Assembly: GCF_041199995.1 (NCBI RefSeq)
Contig: NZ_CP165646.1
Location: 620,001 to 684,000 of the forward strand
Direction of reading: 5' to 3'
Length of the DNA: 64,000 bases
Source: Leptotrichia sp. HSP-342
GTDB lineage: Bacteria; Fusobacteriota; Fusobacteriia; Fusobacteriales; Leptotrichiaceae
Shown: positions 57,025-64,000 of the stretch, one piece after another
Position numbering within the stretch: the stretch's first letter is position 1
Layout: the number at the start of each line of letters is the position of its first letter
The notes under the pieces: model-generated
What the model was told of the DNA's origin: nothing
The model's input: the letters and a program-made list of their open reading frames with translations, nothing else
Databases searched by the model: none
Translations under genes and position numbers: made by a program

Positions 57025-58173
57025 ATGGCACAAAGAATTATTTTGAACGAAATTTCGTATCATGGTTTTGGAGCAATAAACCATATCCCAGAGGAAGTTA
57101 AGAAAAACAAATTCAAAAAAGCGCTTATATGTACAGACAAGGGGCTTTTAGAATTTGGCGGAGTTTCAAAAATTACAGATTTGCTGGATAAGGAAAATTT
57201 AGCTTATGAAGTTTTTTCTGATATTCAGCCAAATCCGACTATTGAAAATGTAAAAGATGGTGTTGAAAAGTACAAATCTGCAGGTGCTGACTACATTATC
57301 GCAATTGGTGGAGGTTCACCAATGGATACTGCAAAAGCAGTTGCCATTATTATCAACAATCCAGAATTTTCTGATGTAAGAAGCCTTGAAGGTGTTGCAG
57401 ACACTAAAAATAAATGTGTACCAATTATCGCTGTTGCGACAACAGCTGGAACTGCTGCAGAAGTTACAATTAACTATGTAATCACAGATGTTGAAAAAGA
57501 CAGAAAATTTGTTTGCGTTGATCCGCATGATTTACCAATTGTGGCAATTGTTGACCCTGGAATGATGACAAGCATGCCAAAAGAACTTACCGCTGCGACT
57601 GGACTAGACGCTTTAACTCATGCAATTGAAGGATTTACAACAAAAGCCGCTTGGGAAATGACTGACATGTTCCATTTAAAAGCCATTGAATTAATTGCAA
57701 AATATTTGAGAAGCGCTGTAAATAATGAACCTGAAGGACGTGAAAAAATGGCACTTGCTTCATATTTAGCTGGAATGGGATTCTCAAATGTAGGACTTGG
57801 AATTGTACACTCAATGGCACATCCGCTAGGAGCATTTTATGGTACTCCACATGGAATTGCAAACGCAATAATTCTTCCAACTGTAATGGAATACAATGCT
57901 GAATTTACTGGAGAAAAATTTAAAGCTATCGCAAAAGCATTTGGTGTAAAACATACAAGAACAATGTCACCAGAAGAATATAGAAAAGCTGCAGTTGATA
58001 AAGTAAGGGAACTGGCAAGCGATGTTGGAATTCCAAACAACTTAAAAGGAATTATGGATATAAAGGATTTGGACTTTATTGCTGAATCCGCATTAAATGA
58101 CGTTTGTACAGGTGGAAATCCACGGGATACAAATTTAGAAGATATAAAAGAATTATATAAGAAATTGTTATAG
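57025..58173 (+). CDS. fucO: lactaldehyde reductase (iron-containing alcohol dehydrogenase)
   Basis: A 382-residue protein starting MAQRIILNEISYHGFGAIN with AAAGAGG; the upstream in-frame ATG at 57007 lacks a site. It follows E. coli FucO along its length: ALICTDKGLLEFGG, ADYIIAIGGGSPMDTAKAVA (NAD-binding GGGS), VPIIAVATTAGTAAEVTINYVITD, GLDALTHAIEGFTT, and the iron-binding HSMAHPLGAFYGTPHGIANA. It converts L-lactaldehyde to 1,2-propanediol in fucose or rhamnose fermentation. No fuc/rha genes are adjacent, so related diol substrates are possible. Confidence 0.92.
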   Translation: MAQRIILNEISYHGFGAINHIPEEVKKNKFKKALICTDKGLLEFGGVSKITDLLDKENLAYEVFSDIQPNPTIENVKDGVEKYKSAGADYIIAIGGGSPMDTAKAVAIIINNPEFSDVRSLEGVADTKNKCVPIIAVATTAGTAAEVTINYVITDVEKDRKFVCVDPHDLPIVAIVDPGMMTSMPKELTAATGLDALTHAIEGFTTKAAWEMTDMFHLKAIELIAKYLRSAVNNEPEGREKMALASYLAGMGFSNVGLGIVHSMAHPLGAFYGTPHGIANAIILPTVMEYNAEFTGEKFKAIAKAFGVKHTRTMSPEEYRKAAVDKVRELASDVGIPNNLKGIMDIKDLDFIAESALNDVCTGGNPRDTNLEDIKELYKKLL

Positions 58174-58193
58174 TTAAATTATCAATGTCGTGA

Positions 58194-58325
58194 TTTTTTG
58201 GAAATAAAAATTACTGTCTGAGCGAAGCGAGTTTAATTTTTGTTTTCAAAAAATACTTAGACAAGCCAGGTTTGCAAAGGGGATGGCGACTGTTCCCCTT
58301 TGCTTAAAAAAAAAGAAAAAATACC
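58194..58325. repeat. dispersed intergenic element, copy R2
   Basis: Contains AATGTCGTGATTT, then GAGCGAAGCGAG, then AATACTTAGA, then GGATGGCGACT and an A-rich end. It occupies most of the 259-base gap between the convergent fucO and trmN6-like genes and includes AAAGGGG...CCCCTTT arms (58276-58282, 58295-58301). Confidence 0.6.
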
Positions 58326-58432
58326 ATAAATTATTGGAAAAAATATTCATTAATAATAATTCATTTTATGAAACTAAAAAGTAATTGTTTATCTAAATAT
58401 TAAAGAATATAACAAATATATTTTAAAGTTTT

Positions 58433-59161
58433 TTATTTATACAAATTCTCAACATATTCACTTCTTCCTCCATTTTCATCATAAACAAAAATTGGCATTT
58501 CAATAGAAAATCCTTTCTTTGCATCTTTTATTGCTTCTAAAAGGCAAATTTTTGAGTTTTCATTCCATTTTGTATAGCAGTTTTTCATTCGTTTTGGCTC
58601 TAAATTATATTTTTGTAAAAGTGATAGAACTTCTACTAGACGTTCGCTTCGGAATACAATTGAGAAACTTCCCATATTTTTTAATAAGTAAGAAGAAATT
58701 TTTATTATTTCTTCAAGTGTTAAATTAATATTATGTCTTGCGTTTGCCAGTTGTTCCAAATTGTTTGTCTGGGAAATGTCGCCGGTAAATTCAAAATATG
58801 GGGGATTTGTAACGATGGTGTCAAATTCGTCACGGTTAAAAATATCTTCATAATTTTTTATATCTTCGTTTATTATTTTAACCTGATTTTCAAATTTATT
58901 ACCATTAATATTTCTTATGGCAATTTCTGCCATTGTTTCTTGTAATTCTATGCCTGTAATTTGAGCTTTTGACCGCTGTGCCAGAAGTAATGCGATAATT
59001 CCACAGCCAGTCCCAATATCAAGGATTTTTTTAGTTTTTCGATTAATTTTTACAAAGTCTGCAAGCAAGACAGAATCAAGTGTAAAGTTTTGAAAGTCAT
59101 TTCGTTGAATAACTTTCATATTTTTTATTGGAGTAACTGTTTCTTCTCCGTTTTTTTTCAT
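58433..59161 (-). CDS. tRNA1(Val) adenine-N6 methyltransferase-like protein
   Basis: A 242-residue protein. The N-terminal FTLDSVLLADFVKI motif, the AdoMet loop ILDIGTGCGIIALLLAQR, and the catalytic FDTIVTNPPYFEF (NPPY) belong to the TrmN6/YfiC family that methylates A37 of a valine tRNA. The Asn-Pro-Pro-Tyr motif indicates N6-adenine chemistry; a tRNA target is inferred from the family. Confidence 0.85.
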   Translation of the reverse strand: MKKNGEETVTPIKNMKVIQRNDFQNFTLDSVLLADFVKINRKTKKILDIGTGCGIIALLLAQRSKAQITGIELQETMAEIAIRNINGNKFENQVKIINEDIKNYEDIFNRDEFDTIVTNPPYFEFTGDISQTNNLEQLANARHNINLTLEEIIKISSYLLKNMGSFSIVFRSERLVEVLSLLQKYNLEPKRMKNCYTKWNENSKICLLEAIKDAKKGFSIEMPIFVYDENGGRSEYVENLYK

Positions 59162-59272
59162 AAAATGTAACTCCTTTTTCTTTTTATACTAATACTATTC
59201 CCCATTTAAATAGGGAATATTTAATAAATTTTGTAAAATATCTTAATACTGTAATTTATTATAAAAATAAAT

Positions 59273-59290
59273 GCGGAAAATAATTCCCGC
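59273..59290 (-). terminator. hairpin after yebC
   Basis: On the minus strand GCGGGAA pairs with TTTCCGC (one mismatch) and an AT-rich run follows, 30 bases after the yebC stop. Confidence 0.5.
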
Positions 59291-59320
59291 AATTAAAATT
59301 TGTAAATTCATAAATATTTA

Positions 59321-60040
59321 TTATAATTCTCCAGCGTAGTTATGATGAACTTTTTGAACATCATCGTCATTTTCCAGAGTGTCAATTAATTTTTTAAGTT
59401 TTTGCAAATCCTCTTCGCCAAGAGTATCAACTTCGATAGATGGCAAATATTGAATATCTGCTTCTAGCAATGTGTATCCTGCATTTCTTAAAGCATCTGC
59501 TACTGCATCAAAGTTAGATGGTTCAGTTGTGATATAAAAACTGTCATCCAGAGTTTCCATATCCTCCATTCCAGATTCAAGTGCTACTTCCATTAATGCT
59601 TCCTCATCAATATCATCAGTTTTTTCAATAATAATCTCACCTTTTCTTCCAAACATATACGAAACTGATCCAGAAACACCAAGATTTCCACCATTTCTAT
59701 CAAAAGCTACTTTTACAGATGAAGCAGTTCTATTTTTATTATCAGTAAGAGCCTCTACGATGATAGCAACTCCTGCTGGTCCGTATCCTTCGTAATTTAA
59801 CGTTTCAAAAGCTGTCGAACCGTCAGTTCCTGCTCCTTTCTTGATTGCCCTGTTAATATTGTCATTAGGCATATTAATCGCTTTTGCTTTTTCGATTGCG
59901 TGTTTTAGGGCTACGTTAAATTCAGGATTTTCTCCGCCTCTTGCTGCTACTGTTATAAGTCTAACCAGTTTTGTGAATGATGCGGCTCTTTTTTTATCCT
60001 GTGCTTCCTTACGCCCTGCTATTGTACCATGTCTTCCCAT
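59321..60040 (-). CDS. yebC: YebC/PmpR family protein
   Basis: A 239-residue protein of standard length with AGGAGG upstream. MGRHGTIAGRKEAQDKKRA at the start, NINRAIKKGAGT, YEGYGPAGVAIIVEALTDN and NLGVSGSVSYMFGRKG are hallmark segments. Family members act as DNA-binding regulators or relieve ribosome stalling at polyproline. It is transcribed alone. Confidence 0.93.
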   Translation of the reverse strand: MGRHGTIAGRKEAQDKKRAASFTKLVRLITVAARGGENPEFNVALKHAIEKAKAINMPNDNINRAIKKGAGTDGSTAFETLNYEGYGPAGVAIIVEALTDNKNRTASSVKVAFDRNGGNLGVSGSVSYMFGRKGEIIIEKTDDIDEEALMEVALESGMEDMETLDDSFYITTEPSNFDAVADALRNAGYTLLEADIQYLPSIEVDTLGEEDLQKLKKLIDTLENDDDVQKVHHNYAGEL

Positions 60041-60250
60041 TTTTTCCTCCTAAATTAATTATATGAAAATTATATCATAAAAAAAAAGTCTAATCAATGG
60101 GGAAATTAAAGGAATTTTTGATAATAAAAAAAATTATTGGGTATATTGTCAAATTAAAATGTGAAAAAAAGTAAAAATAAATTTGCCAAATATGAAAAAA
60201 TAATGTAAAATATAACTAAATAATAATACAGTTAAAAGGATGTGATCTTG

Positions 60251-60424
60251 ATGAAAAAAACAATTATGTTTTCTATATTAGGTATCTTGCTGTTTTCATT
60301 AGCAAGCTGCGCCTCTTTTGAAAATCTTGAGAGAGAAAGACAGGAAAGAGGGGAAAAATGTAGAAACGGTGATGCAGGAAACTGGAGATACTGTGATTAC
60401 ATAAATAACGCCGCCAAAAAATAG
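60251..60424 (+). CDS. small lipoprotein
   Basis: A 57-residue protein with a lipobox: MKKTIMFSILGILLFSLASC, cysteine at 20. The mature part is short and charged (ENLERERQERGEKCRNGDAG). AAAGGA lies ten bases before the ATG. Function unknown; fusobacterial genomes carry many such short lipoproteins. Confidence 0.65.
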   Translation: MKKTIMFSILGILLFSLASCASFENLERERQERGEKCRNGDAGNWRYCDYINNAAKK

Positions 60425-60441
60425 GATTATCTGAAAATAAT

Positions 60442-60489
60442 ATAGAGCCGTTGAAAAGAGAGAATCTTTAGACCAGCTCTATTTTTTTT
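60442..60489 (+). terminator. terminator after the lipoprotein gene
   Basis: ATAGAGC pairs with GCTCTAT and eight T follow. The inner part (CGTTGAAAAGAGAGAATCTT) pairs weakly. Confidence 0.75.
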
Positions 60490-60609
60490 GTGGAAAATAT
60501 TTCCTAAAAAATGATAAATTTTGAAAAATAATAGGAAAAAGAATAAAAATTATGCTACAATGTCTGTATAAAATAAATTTTTAACAAAGAACTTTTAGAG
60601 GAGAAAAGT

Positions 60610-61602
60610 ATGGAACAAACTGAAACATTGATAAAAATTAATAATCTTGTTACAAGTTTTCGGATAAAAGATGAATATTTTCCTGCTGTGGATAATATTT
60701 CGCTGGAACTTAGAAAAAATGAGATACTTGCGATAGTGGGAGAGTCAGGATGTGGAAAAAGTACACTTGCAACTTCTATTATTGGACTGCATAATCCGAT
60801 TAACACAAAATTGACAGGGGAAATCAATTTTGAAGGGAAAAATTTGGTAGAAATTGATGAAGAAGAATACAATAAAATTAGAGGAAATAAAATTGGAATG
60901 ATATTTCAGGATCCTCTATCGGCGTTAAATCCACTGATGAGAATAGGGGAACAAATTGAGGAAGGAATGATTTATCATACAAAATTGTCCAAAACTGAAA
61001 GGGAAACCAGAATGCTGGAATTACTACAGAATGTAGGAATAAAAAATCCAAAACGTGTAGCAAGGCAATTTCCGCACGAATTATCTGGAGGAATGCGTCA
61101 AAGAGTAATGATTGCAATAGCACTTTCATGTAAACCTGAAATTATTATAGCCGATGAGCCGACAACAGCATTGGACGTTACAATACAGGCACAAATATTG
61201 GATTTACTAAAAACTTTGCAAAGTGAAATAAACGCTGGGATTATCCTGATTACACATGATTTGGGCGTTGTTGCTGAAATGGCAGACAGAGTGGCAGTAA
61301 TGTATGCTGGAGAAATTGTAGAAATCGCAAACGTAAATGATTTGTTCAATAATCCAAAACATCCCTACACAAGATCTCTGCTAAATTCAATACCGCAACT
61401 TGACACAGAAACAGAAAAATTACACGTAATTCAAGGAATTGTTCCATCGCTAACTAAATTAGAGAGAACAGGTTGCCGTTTTTCTCAAAGAATTCCGTGG
61501 ATAAAAGAAAGTGAACACGAAAAAAATCCAACATTGCATGAAGTGGAAAAAGAGCATTTTGTAAGATGTACTTGCTGGAAAAATTTTCATTTTGAAAAAT
61601 AA
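60610..61602 (+). CDS. oppD: oligopeptide/dipeptide ABC transporter ATPase OppD-like
   Basis: A 330-residue ATPase. Walker A IVGESGCGKSTLATSII near residues 45-61, Q-loop GMIFQDPLSALNPLM, signature HELSGGMRQRVMIAIAL, Walker B IIIADEPTTALD and H-loop LITHDLGVVAEM. The C-terminal extension with GCRFSQRIPW and VRCTCW is the peptide-transporter specific tail with cysteines. It energises import of peptides with OppF and the permeases that follow. The ATG has AGAGGAG. Confidence 0.9.
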   Translation: MEQTETLIKINNLVTSFRIKDEYFPAVDNISLELRKNEILAIVGESGCGKSTLATSIIGLHNPINTKLTGEINFEGKNLVEIDEEEYNKIRGNKIGMIFQDPLSALNPLMRIGEQIEEGMIYHTKLSKTERETRMLELLQNVGIKNPKRVARQFPHELSGGMRQRVMIAIALSCKPEIIIADEPTTALDVTIQAQILDLLKTLQSEINAGIILITHDLGVVAEMADRVAVMYAGEIVEIANVNDLFNNPKHPYTRSLLNSIPQLDTETEKLHVIQGIVPSLTKLERTGCRFSQRIPWIKESEHEKNPTLHEVEKEHFVRCTCWKNFHFEK

Positions 61603-61701
61603 ACTAATCGTACCTTAGAAGGTTAGTTTAAATTAAAAAATTTTAAAATTTTTTGAATAATAGTAAGTTTTTCTTTTATATTTTCAAATTTCTTTTAACG
61701 T

Positions 61702-61728
61702 AAGGGCATCAGACGCCATGCCCTTTTT
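61702..61728 (+). terminator. hairpin between oppD and oppF
   Basis: AAGGGCAT pairs perfectly with ATGCCCTT across CAGACGCC, with T5 at and after the arm. The surrounding 510-base gap (61603-62112) otherwise holds a weak AAACTAA/TTAGTTT hairpin at 61600-61630, a diverged copy of the dispersed repeat (ACTTAGA 61767, ATGGCGA 61778) and no gene. It may modulate the ratio of oppF-oppB to oppD. Confidence 0.65.
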
Positions 61729-61764
61729 CGAAATAAAAGTTATTTTAACATGTATAACTGACTA

Positions 61765-61850
61765 CTACTTAGAGATAATGGCGAAACGTTCTACGAACTA
61801 CCCCGCTTAACGCAAAACTTTCTTATAAAAGAAAAAGAAAACTCGCTTTT
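61765..61850. repeat. dispersed intergenic element, possible diverged copy R3
   Basis: ACTTAGAGATAATGGCGA followed 50 bases later by AAAAGAAAAAGAAAA keeps the order of R1 and R2 (CTTAGA, ATGGCGA, A/G-rich end) but lacks the AATGTCGTGA head. Confidence 0.35.
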
Positions 61851-62112
61851 GAATATAGATTATTTTATTATGAATAAGTGAATTTTATTTCAAGTATATT
61901 TCAAAAGCTCAAACAGTTCTTTTTCTTCTAACGAAATTTTGCTTGGAAATTTATTTAAGCAAATTACTTGTTATGATTAAATTAAAAATGTTGTATTTTT
62001 TTGAAAATAAAAAATATAAAAATTATAGATAAAACAATTATTAATTAAAATAAATTACATATTTTAAAATTTAGGTTATTAAATAATATTAAAGAAGGGA
62101 ATAAATAAAAAT

Positions 62113-63075
62113 ATGAGTTTTATTGAAGTGAAAGACTTGAAGGTTCATTATCCTATTCGTGGGGGCTTTTTCAATAAGGTAATTGACCATGTGTATGCTG
62201 TGGATGGTGTTAGTTTGACTATTGAAGAAGGGAAGACTTATGGACTTGTGGGAGAGTCGGGGTCTGGAAAGTCTACGATTGGGAAAGCGATAATTGGGCT
62301 GGAGAAGATAAAAAATGGAAAGATTATTTATGAAGGTAAGGAAATTGATGGTAAGTTTCGGAATAGAAGAAGTGAATATAATAGAAACGTGCAGATGATT
62401 TTTCAAGATTCATTATCTAGTTTAAATCCTAAGAAGAGAGTGCTTGACTTGATTTCTGAGCCTTTGAGAAATTTTGAGAATTTGACTTCAGATGAGGAAA
62501 AGAGGAAGGTATCAGAACTGCTGGAAATTGTAGGAATGAACAGAGAAGATATTTACAAATATCCACATGAATTTTCTGGCGGACAGAGGCAGAGGCTGGG
62601 AATTGCACGGGCTGTTGCTACAAAGCCTAAATTGATTATAGCAGATGAGCCTGTGTCGGCACTTGATTTATCTGTTCAGGCACAAGTTTTGAATTATATG
62701 AAGGATATTCAGGAGCAGTTTGGGCTAAGTTATCTTTTTATTTCTCACGATTTGGGAGTTGTAAAGCATATGTGCGATTATATGTTTATAATGTATCGTG
62801 GAAGGTTTGTGGAAACTGGGATAAAAAATGATATTTATAAAAATCCTGAACATTTTTACACAAAACGGCTAATTGCTGCAATTCCAGAAGTACATCCTGA
62901 AAAAAGGCTAGAAAATAAAAAAAGACGATTAGAAATTGAAAAGGAATATTTGAAAAATGAAAAAAAATATTATGATGAAAATGGGCGTGTCTTTGATTTA
63001 AAAAAATTAACAGATACCCATTTTGTCGCTATTAAAGATGAAATAATGCAAAATAACGGAAAAGGGGGAAAATAA
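62113..63075 (+). CDS. oppF: oligopeptide/dipeptide ABC transporter ATPase OppF-like
   Basis: A 320-residue ATPase. LKVHYPIRGGFFNKVIDHVY at the start is typical of OppF/DppF. Walker A GLVGESGSGKSTIGKAI, Q-loop QMIFQDSLSSLNPKK, signature HEFSGGQRQRLGIAR, Walker B LIIADEPVSALD, H-loop FISHDLGVVKHM. The C-terminal tail is Lys-rich. It pairs with OppD to form the nucleotide-binding heterodimer. Confidence 0.9.
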   Translation: MSFIEVKDLKVHYPIRGGFFNKVIDHVYAVDGVSLTIEEGKTYGLVGESGSGKSTIGKAIIGLEKIKNGKIIYEGKEIDGKFRNRRSEYNRNVQMIFQDSLSSLNPKKRVLDLISEPLRNFENLTSDEEKRKVSELLEIVGMNREDIYKYPHEFSGGQRQRLGIARAVATKPKLIIADEPVSALDLSVQAQVLNYMKDIQEQFGLSYLFISHDLGVVKHMCDYMFIMYRGRFVETGIKNDIYKNPEHFYTKRLIAAIPEVHPEKRLENKKRRLEIEKEYLKNEKKYYDENGRVFDLKKLTDTHFVAIKDEIMQNNGKGGK

Positions 63076-63078
63076 TCA

Positions 63079-64000
63079 ATGTGGAAAACAGTTTTACGAA
63101 GAATTCTGGTTATGATACCGCAACTATTTATACTTAGCCTATTAATCTTCATTTTGGCAAAACTTATGCCGGGAGATCCGTTTACTGGGCTGATTACACC
63201 ACAGACTGATCCTGCAGCACTTGAAGAATTGCGAAGAAAGGCAGGGTTGCTGGATCCTTGGCATATTCAGTATGTAAGATGGCTAAAAAATGCCGTTTCT
63301 GGAAATTTGGGAATGAGCTACACTTATAATGTTCCTGTAAAGACGCTTATTGGAGAACGGGCAGTAAACACATTTATTTTGTCGCTGCTTAGCCTTATTT
63401 TGACATATTGTATTGCAATACCGCTTGGAATGCTTGCTGGACGTTATCAGAACTCATTTCTTGATAAATTTGTTACATTTTATAATTATGTGAGCTATGC
63501 GATTCCGACTTTTGTGCTTTCGCTTATAATGATTTGGTTTTTTGGATATACGCTTGGATGGTTTCCAACAACTGGATCTGTGACGGCTGGACTTAATACT
63601 GGTACTTTGGGACATATTTTGGACAGGATTTATCACATCATATTACCTGCAATTACGTATGCATTGCTGGGAACAACTTGGATTGTGCAGTATTTGAGAA
63701 ATGAAGTAATTGATGCCAAGAATCTGGATTATGTGAAAACAGCGAAAAGTAAGGGAGTACCAGAAAATAAAGTTTATTCTAGACATATTTTCAGAAATTC
63801 GATTTTACCGATTGCAGCGTTCTTTGGATATTCGATAACAGGGCTTCTGGGAGGTTCGATTTTTATTGAAAAAATATTCAGTTACCCTGGAATGGGAGGA
63901 CTATTTGTAAATTCAATTATAACACGGGATTACAGCGTTGTTACAGCATTAATACTGCTGTTTGGATTTTTAACATTGCTTGGAAGTTTGCTTTCAGATA
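63079..64000 (+). CDS. oppB: oligopeptide/dipeptide ABC transporter permease OppB-like, partial
   Basis: The frame starts four bases after the oppF stop (MWKTVLRRILVMIPQLFIL) and is open to the right edge, giving 307 residues. It has an N-terminal membrane segment, a GDPFTGLITPQTDPAALEEL periplasmic part, then several membrane segments with the permease EAA-like loop VIDAKNLDYVKTAKSKGVPENKV. It forms the channel with a second permease expected next to it. Confidence 0.9.
   Translation, partial: MWKTVLRRILVMIPQLFILSLLIFILAKLMPGDPFTGLITPQTDPAALEELRRKAGLLDPWHIQYVRWLKNAVSGNLGMSYTYNVPVKTLIGERAVNTFILSLLSLILTYCIAIPLGMLAGRYQNSFLDKFVTFYNYVSYAIPTFVLSLIMIWFFGYTLGWFPTTGSVTAGLNTGTLGHILDRIYHIILPAITYALLGTTWIVQYLRNEVIDAKNLDYVKTAKSKGVPENKVYSRHIFRNSILPIAAFFGYSITGLLGGSIFIEKIFSYPGMGGLFVNSIITRDYSVVTALILLFGFLTLLGSLLSD

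Noticed and set aside
1-64000. tRNA, rRNA genes, CRISPR arrays and intact insertion sequences
   Set aside because: I searched by eye and found no cloverleaf-like tRNA, no rRNA segment, no spaced perfect repeats and no transposase frame.

Overview
The window is AT-rich, Gram-negative-type DNA from a low-GC bacterium. The chromosomal genes on the right (addB-addA, ppaC, fucO, yebC, an opp operon, small lipoproteins with a lipobox) and the codon use point to a fusobacterium, most likely Leptotrichia or a close relative. That placement is inferred from gene content and composition, not from a search.

Positions 1 to about 46.4 kb are one almost complete prophage with a contractile (myovirus-type) tail. 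The integrase N-terminus is cut by the left edge of the window. A leftward operon (4851 to 1) carries a single-strand annealing protein (ERF family), a YopX-like protein, an excisionase-like protein, the integrase and many tiny genes. A forward gene with its own promoter (3502-3909) sits in the middle of it. The lysogeny switch (4870-8030) has an ImmR-like repressor, an ImmA-like metalloprotease, a divergent Cro-like gene and at least five copies of a GTAAC-N6-GTTAC operator. Two accessory pieces lie inside the switch: a candidate ~110-nt small RNA, and a membrane-anchored DUF4041/GIY-YIG nuclease resembling the SNIPE phage-defence protein. Rightward early genes (9.5-16.9 kb) encode replication, RusA, methyltransferase, nucleotide pyrophosphohydrolase, DUF3310, Rha and HNH functions. 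The late region (18.3-45 kb) runs terminase, portal, head morphogenesis, scaffold, capsid, connectors, sheath, tube, chaperone, tape measure, baseplate, fibre, endolysin and holin.

The most striking feature is a set of five accessory (moron) cassettes inserted in these long rightward operons at about 14.84, 16.92, 27.83, 28.90 and 37.21 kb. Each has its own promoter and its own intrinsic terminator. Each is also preceded, upstream of its promoter, by a 30-nt module that starts AGGACAAT and is an approximate reverse complement of that cassette's terminator. A transcript coming from the upstream phage operon would contain the module and could pair with the terminator's 5' arm. A transcript started at the cassette promoter would not. 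I infer a cis-acting conditional terminator that insulates morons in the lysogen yet lets phage transcription pass. Cargo includes a Panacea antitoxin with a PemK/MazF-type toxin, an AbrB-type regulator, a second Rha protein, membrane proteins, and tandem cationic membrane peptides with an antisense RNA. A separate candidate type I toxin gene, encoding a 20-residue peptide, lies at 9.2-9.5 kb.

From about 46.4 kb the sequence is host chromosome: the AddAB double-strand break repair nuclease-helicase, Mn-dependent pyrophosphatase, a secreted cyclophilin, a methyltransferase, two AtpZ/AtpI-like membrane proteins, lactaldehyde reductase, a TrmN6-like methyltransferase and YebC on the minus strand, a lipoprotein, and oppD-oppF-oppB (the last cut by the right edge). 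A dispersed intergenic element occurs upstream of addB, downstream of fucO and, more diverged, between oppD and oppF.
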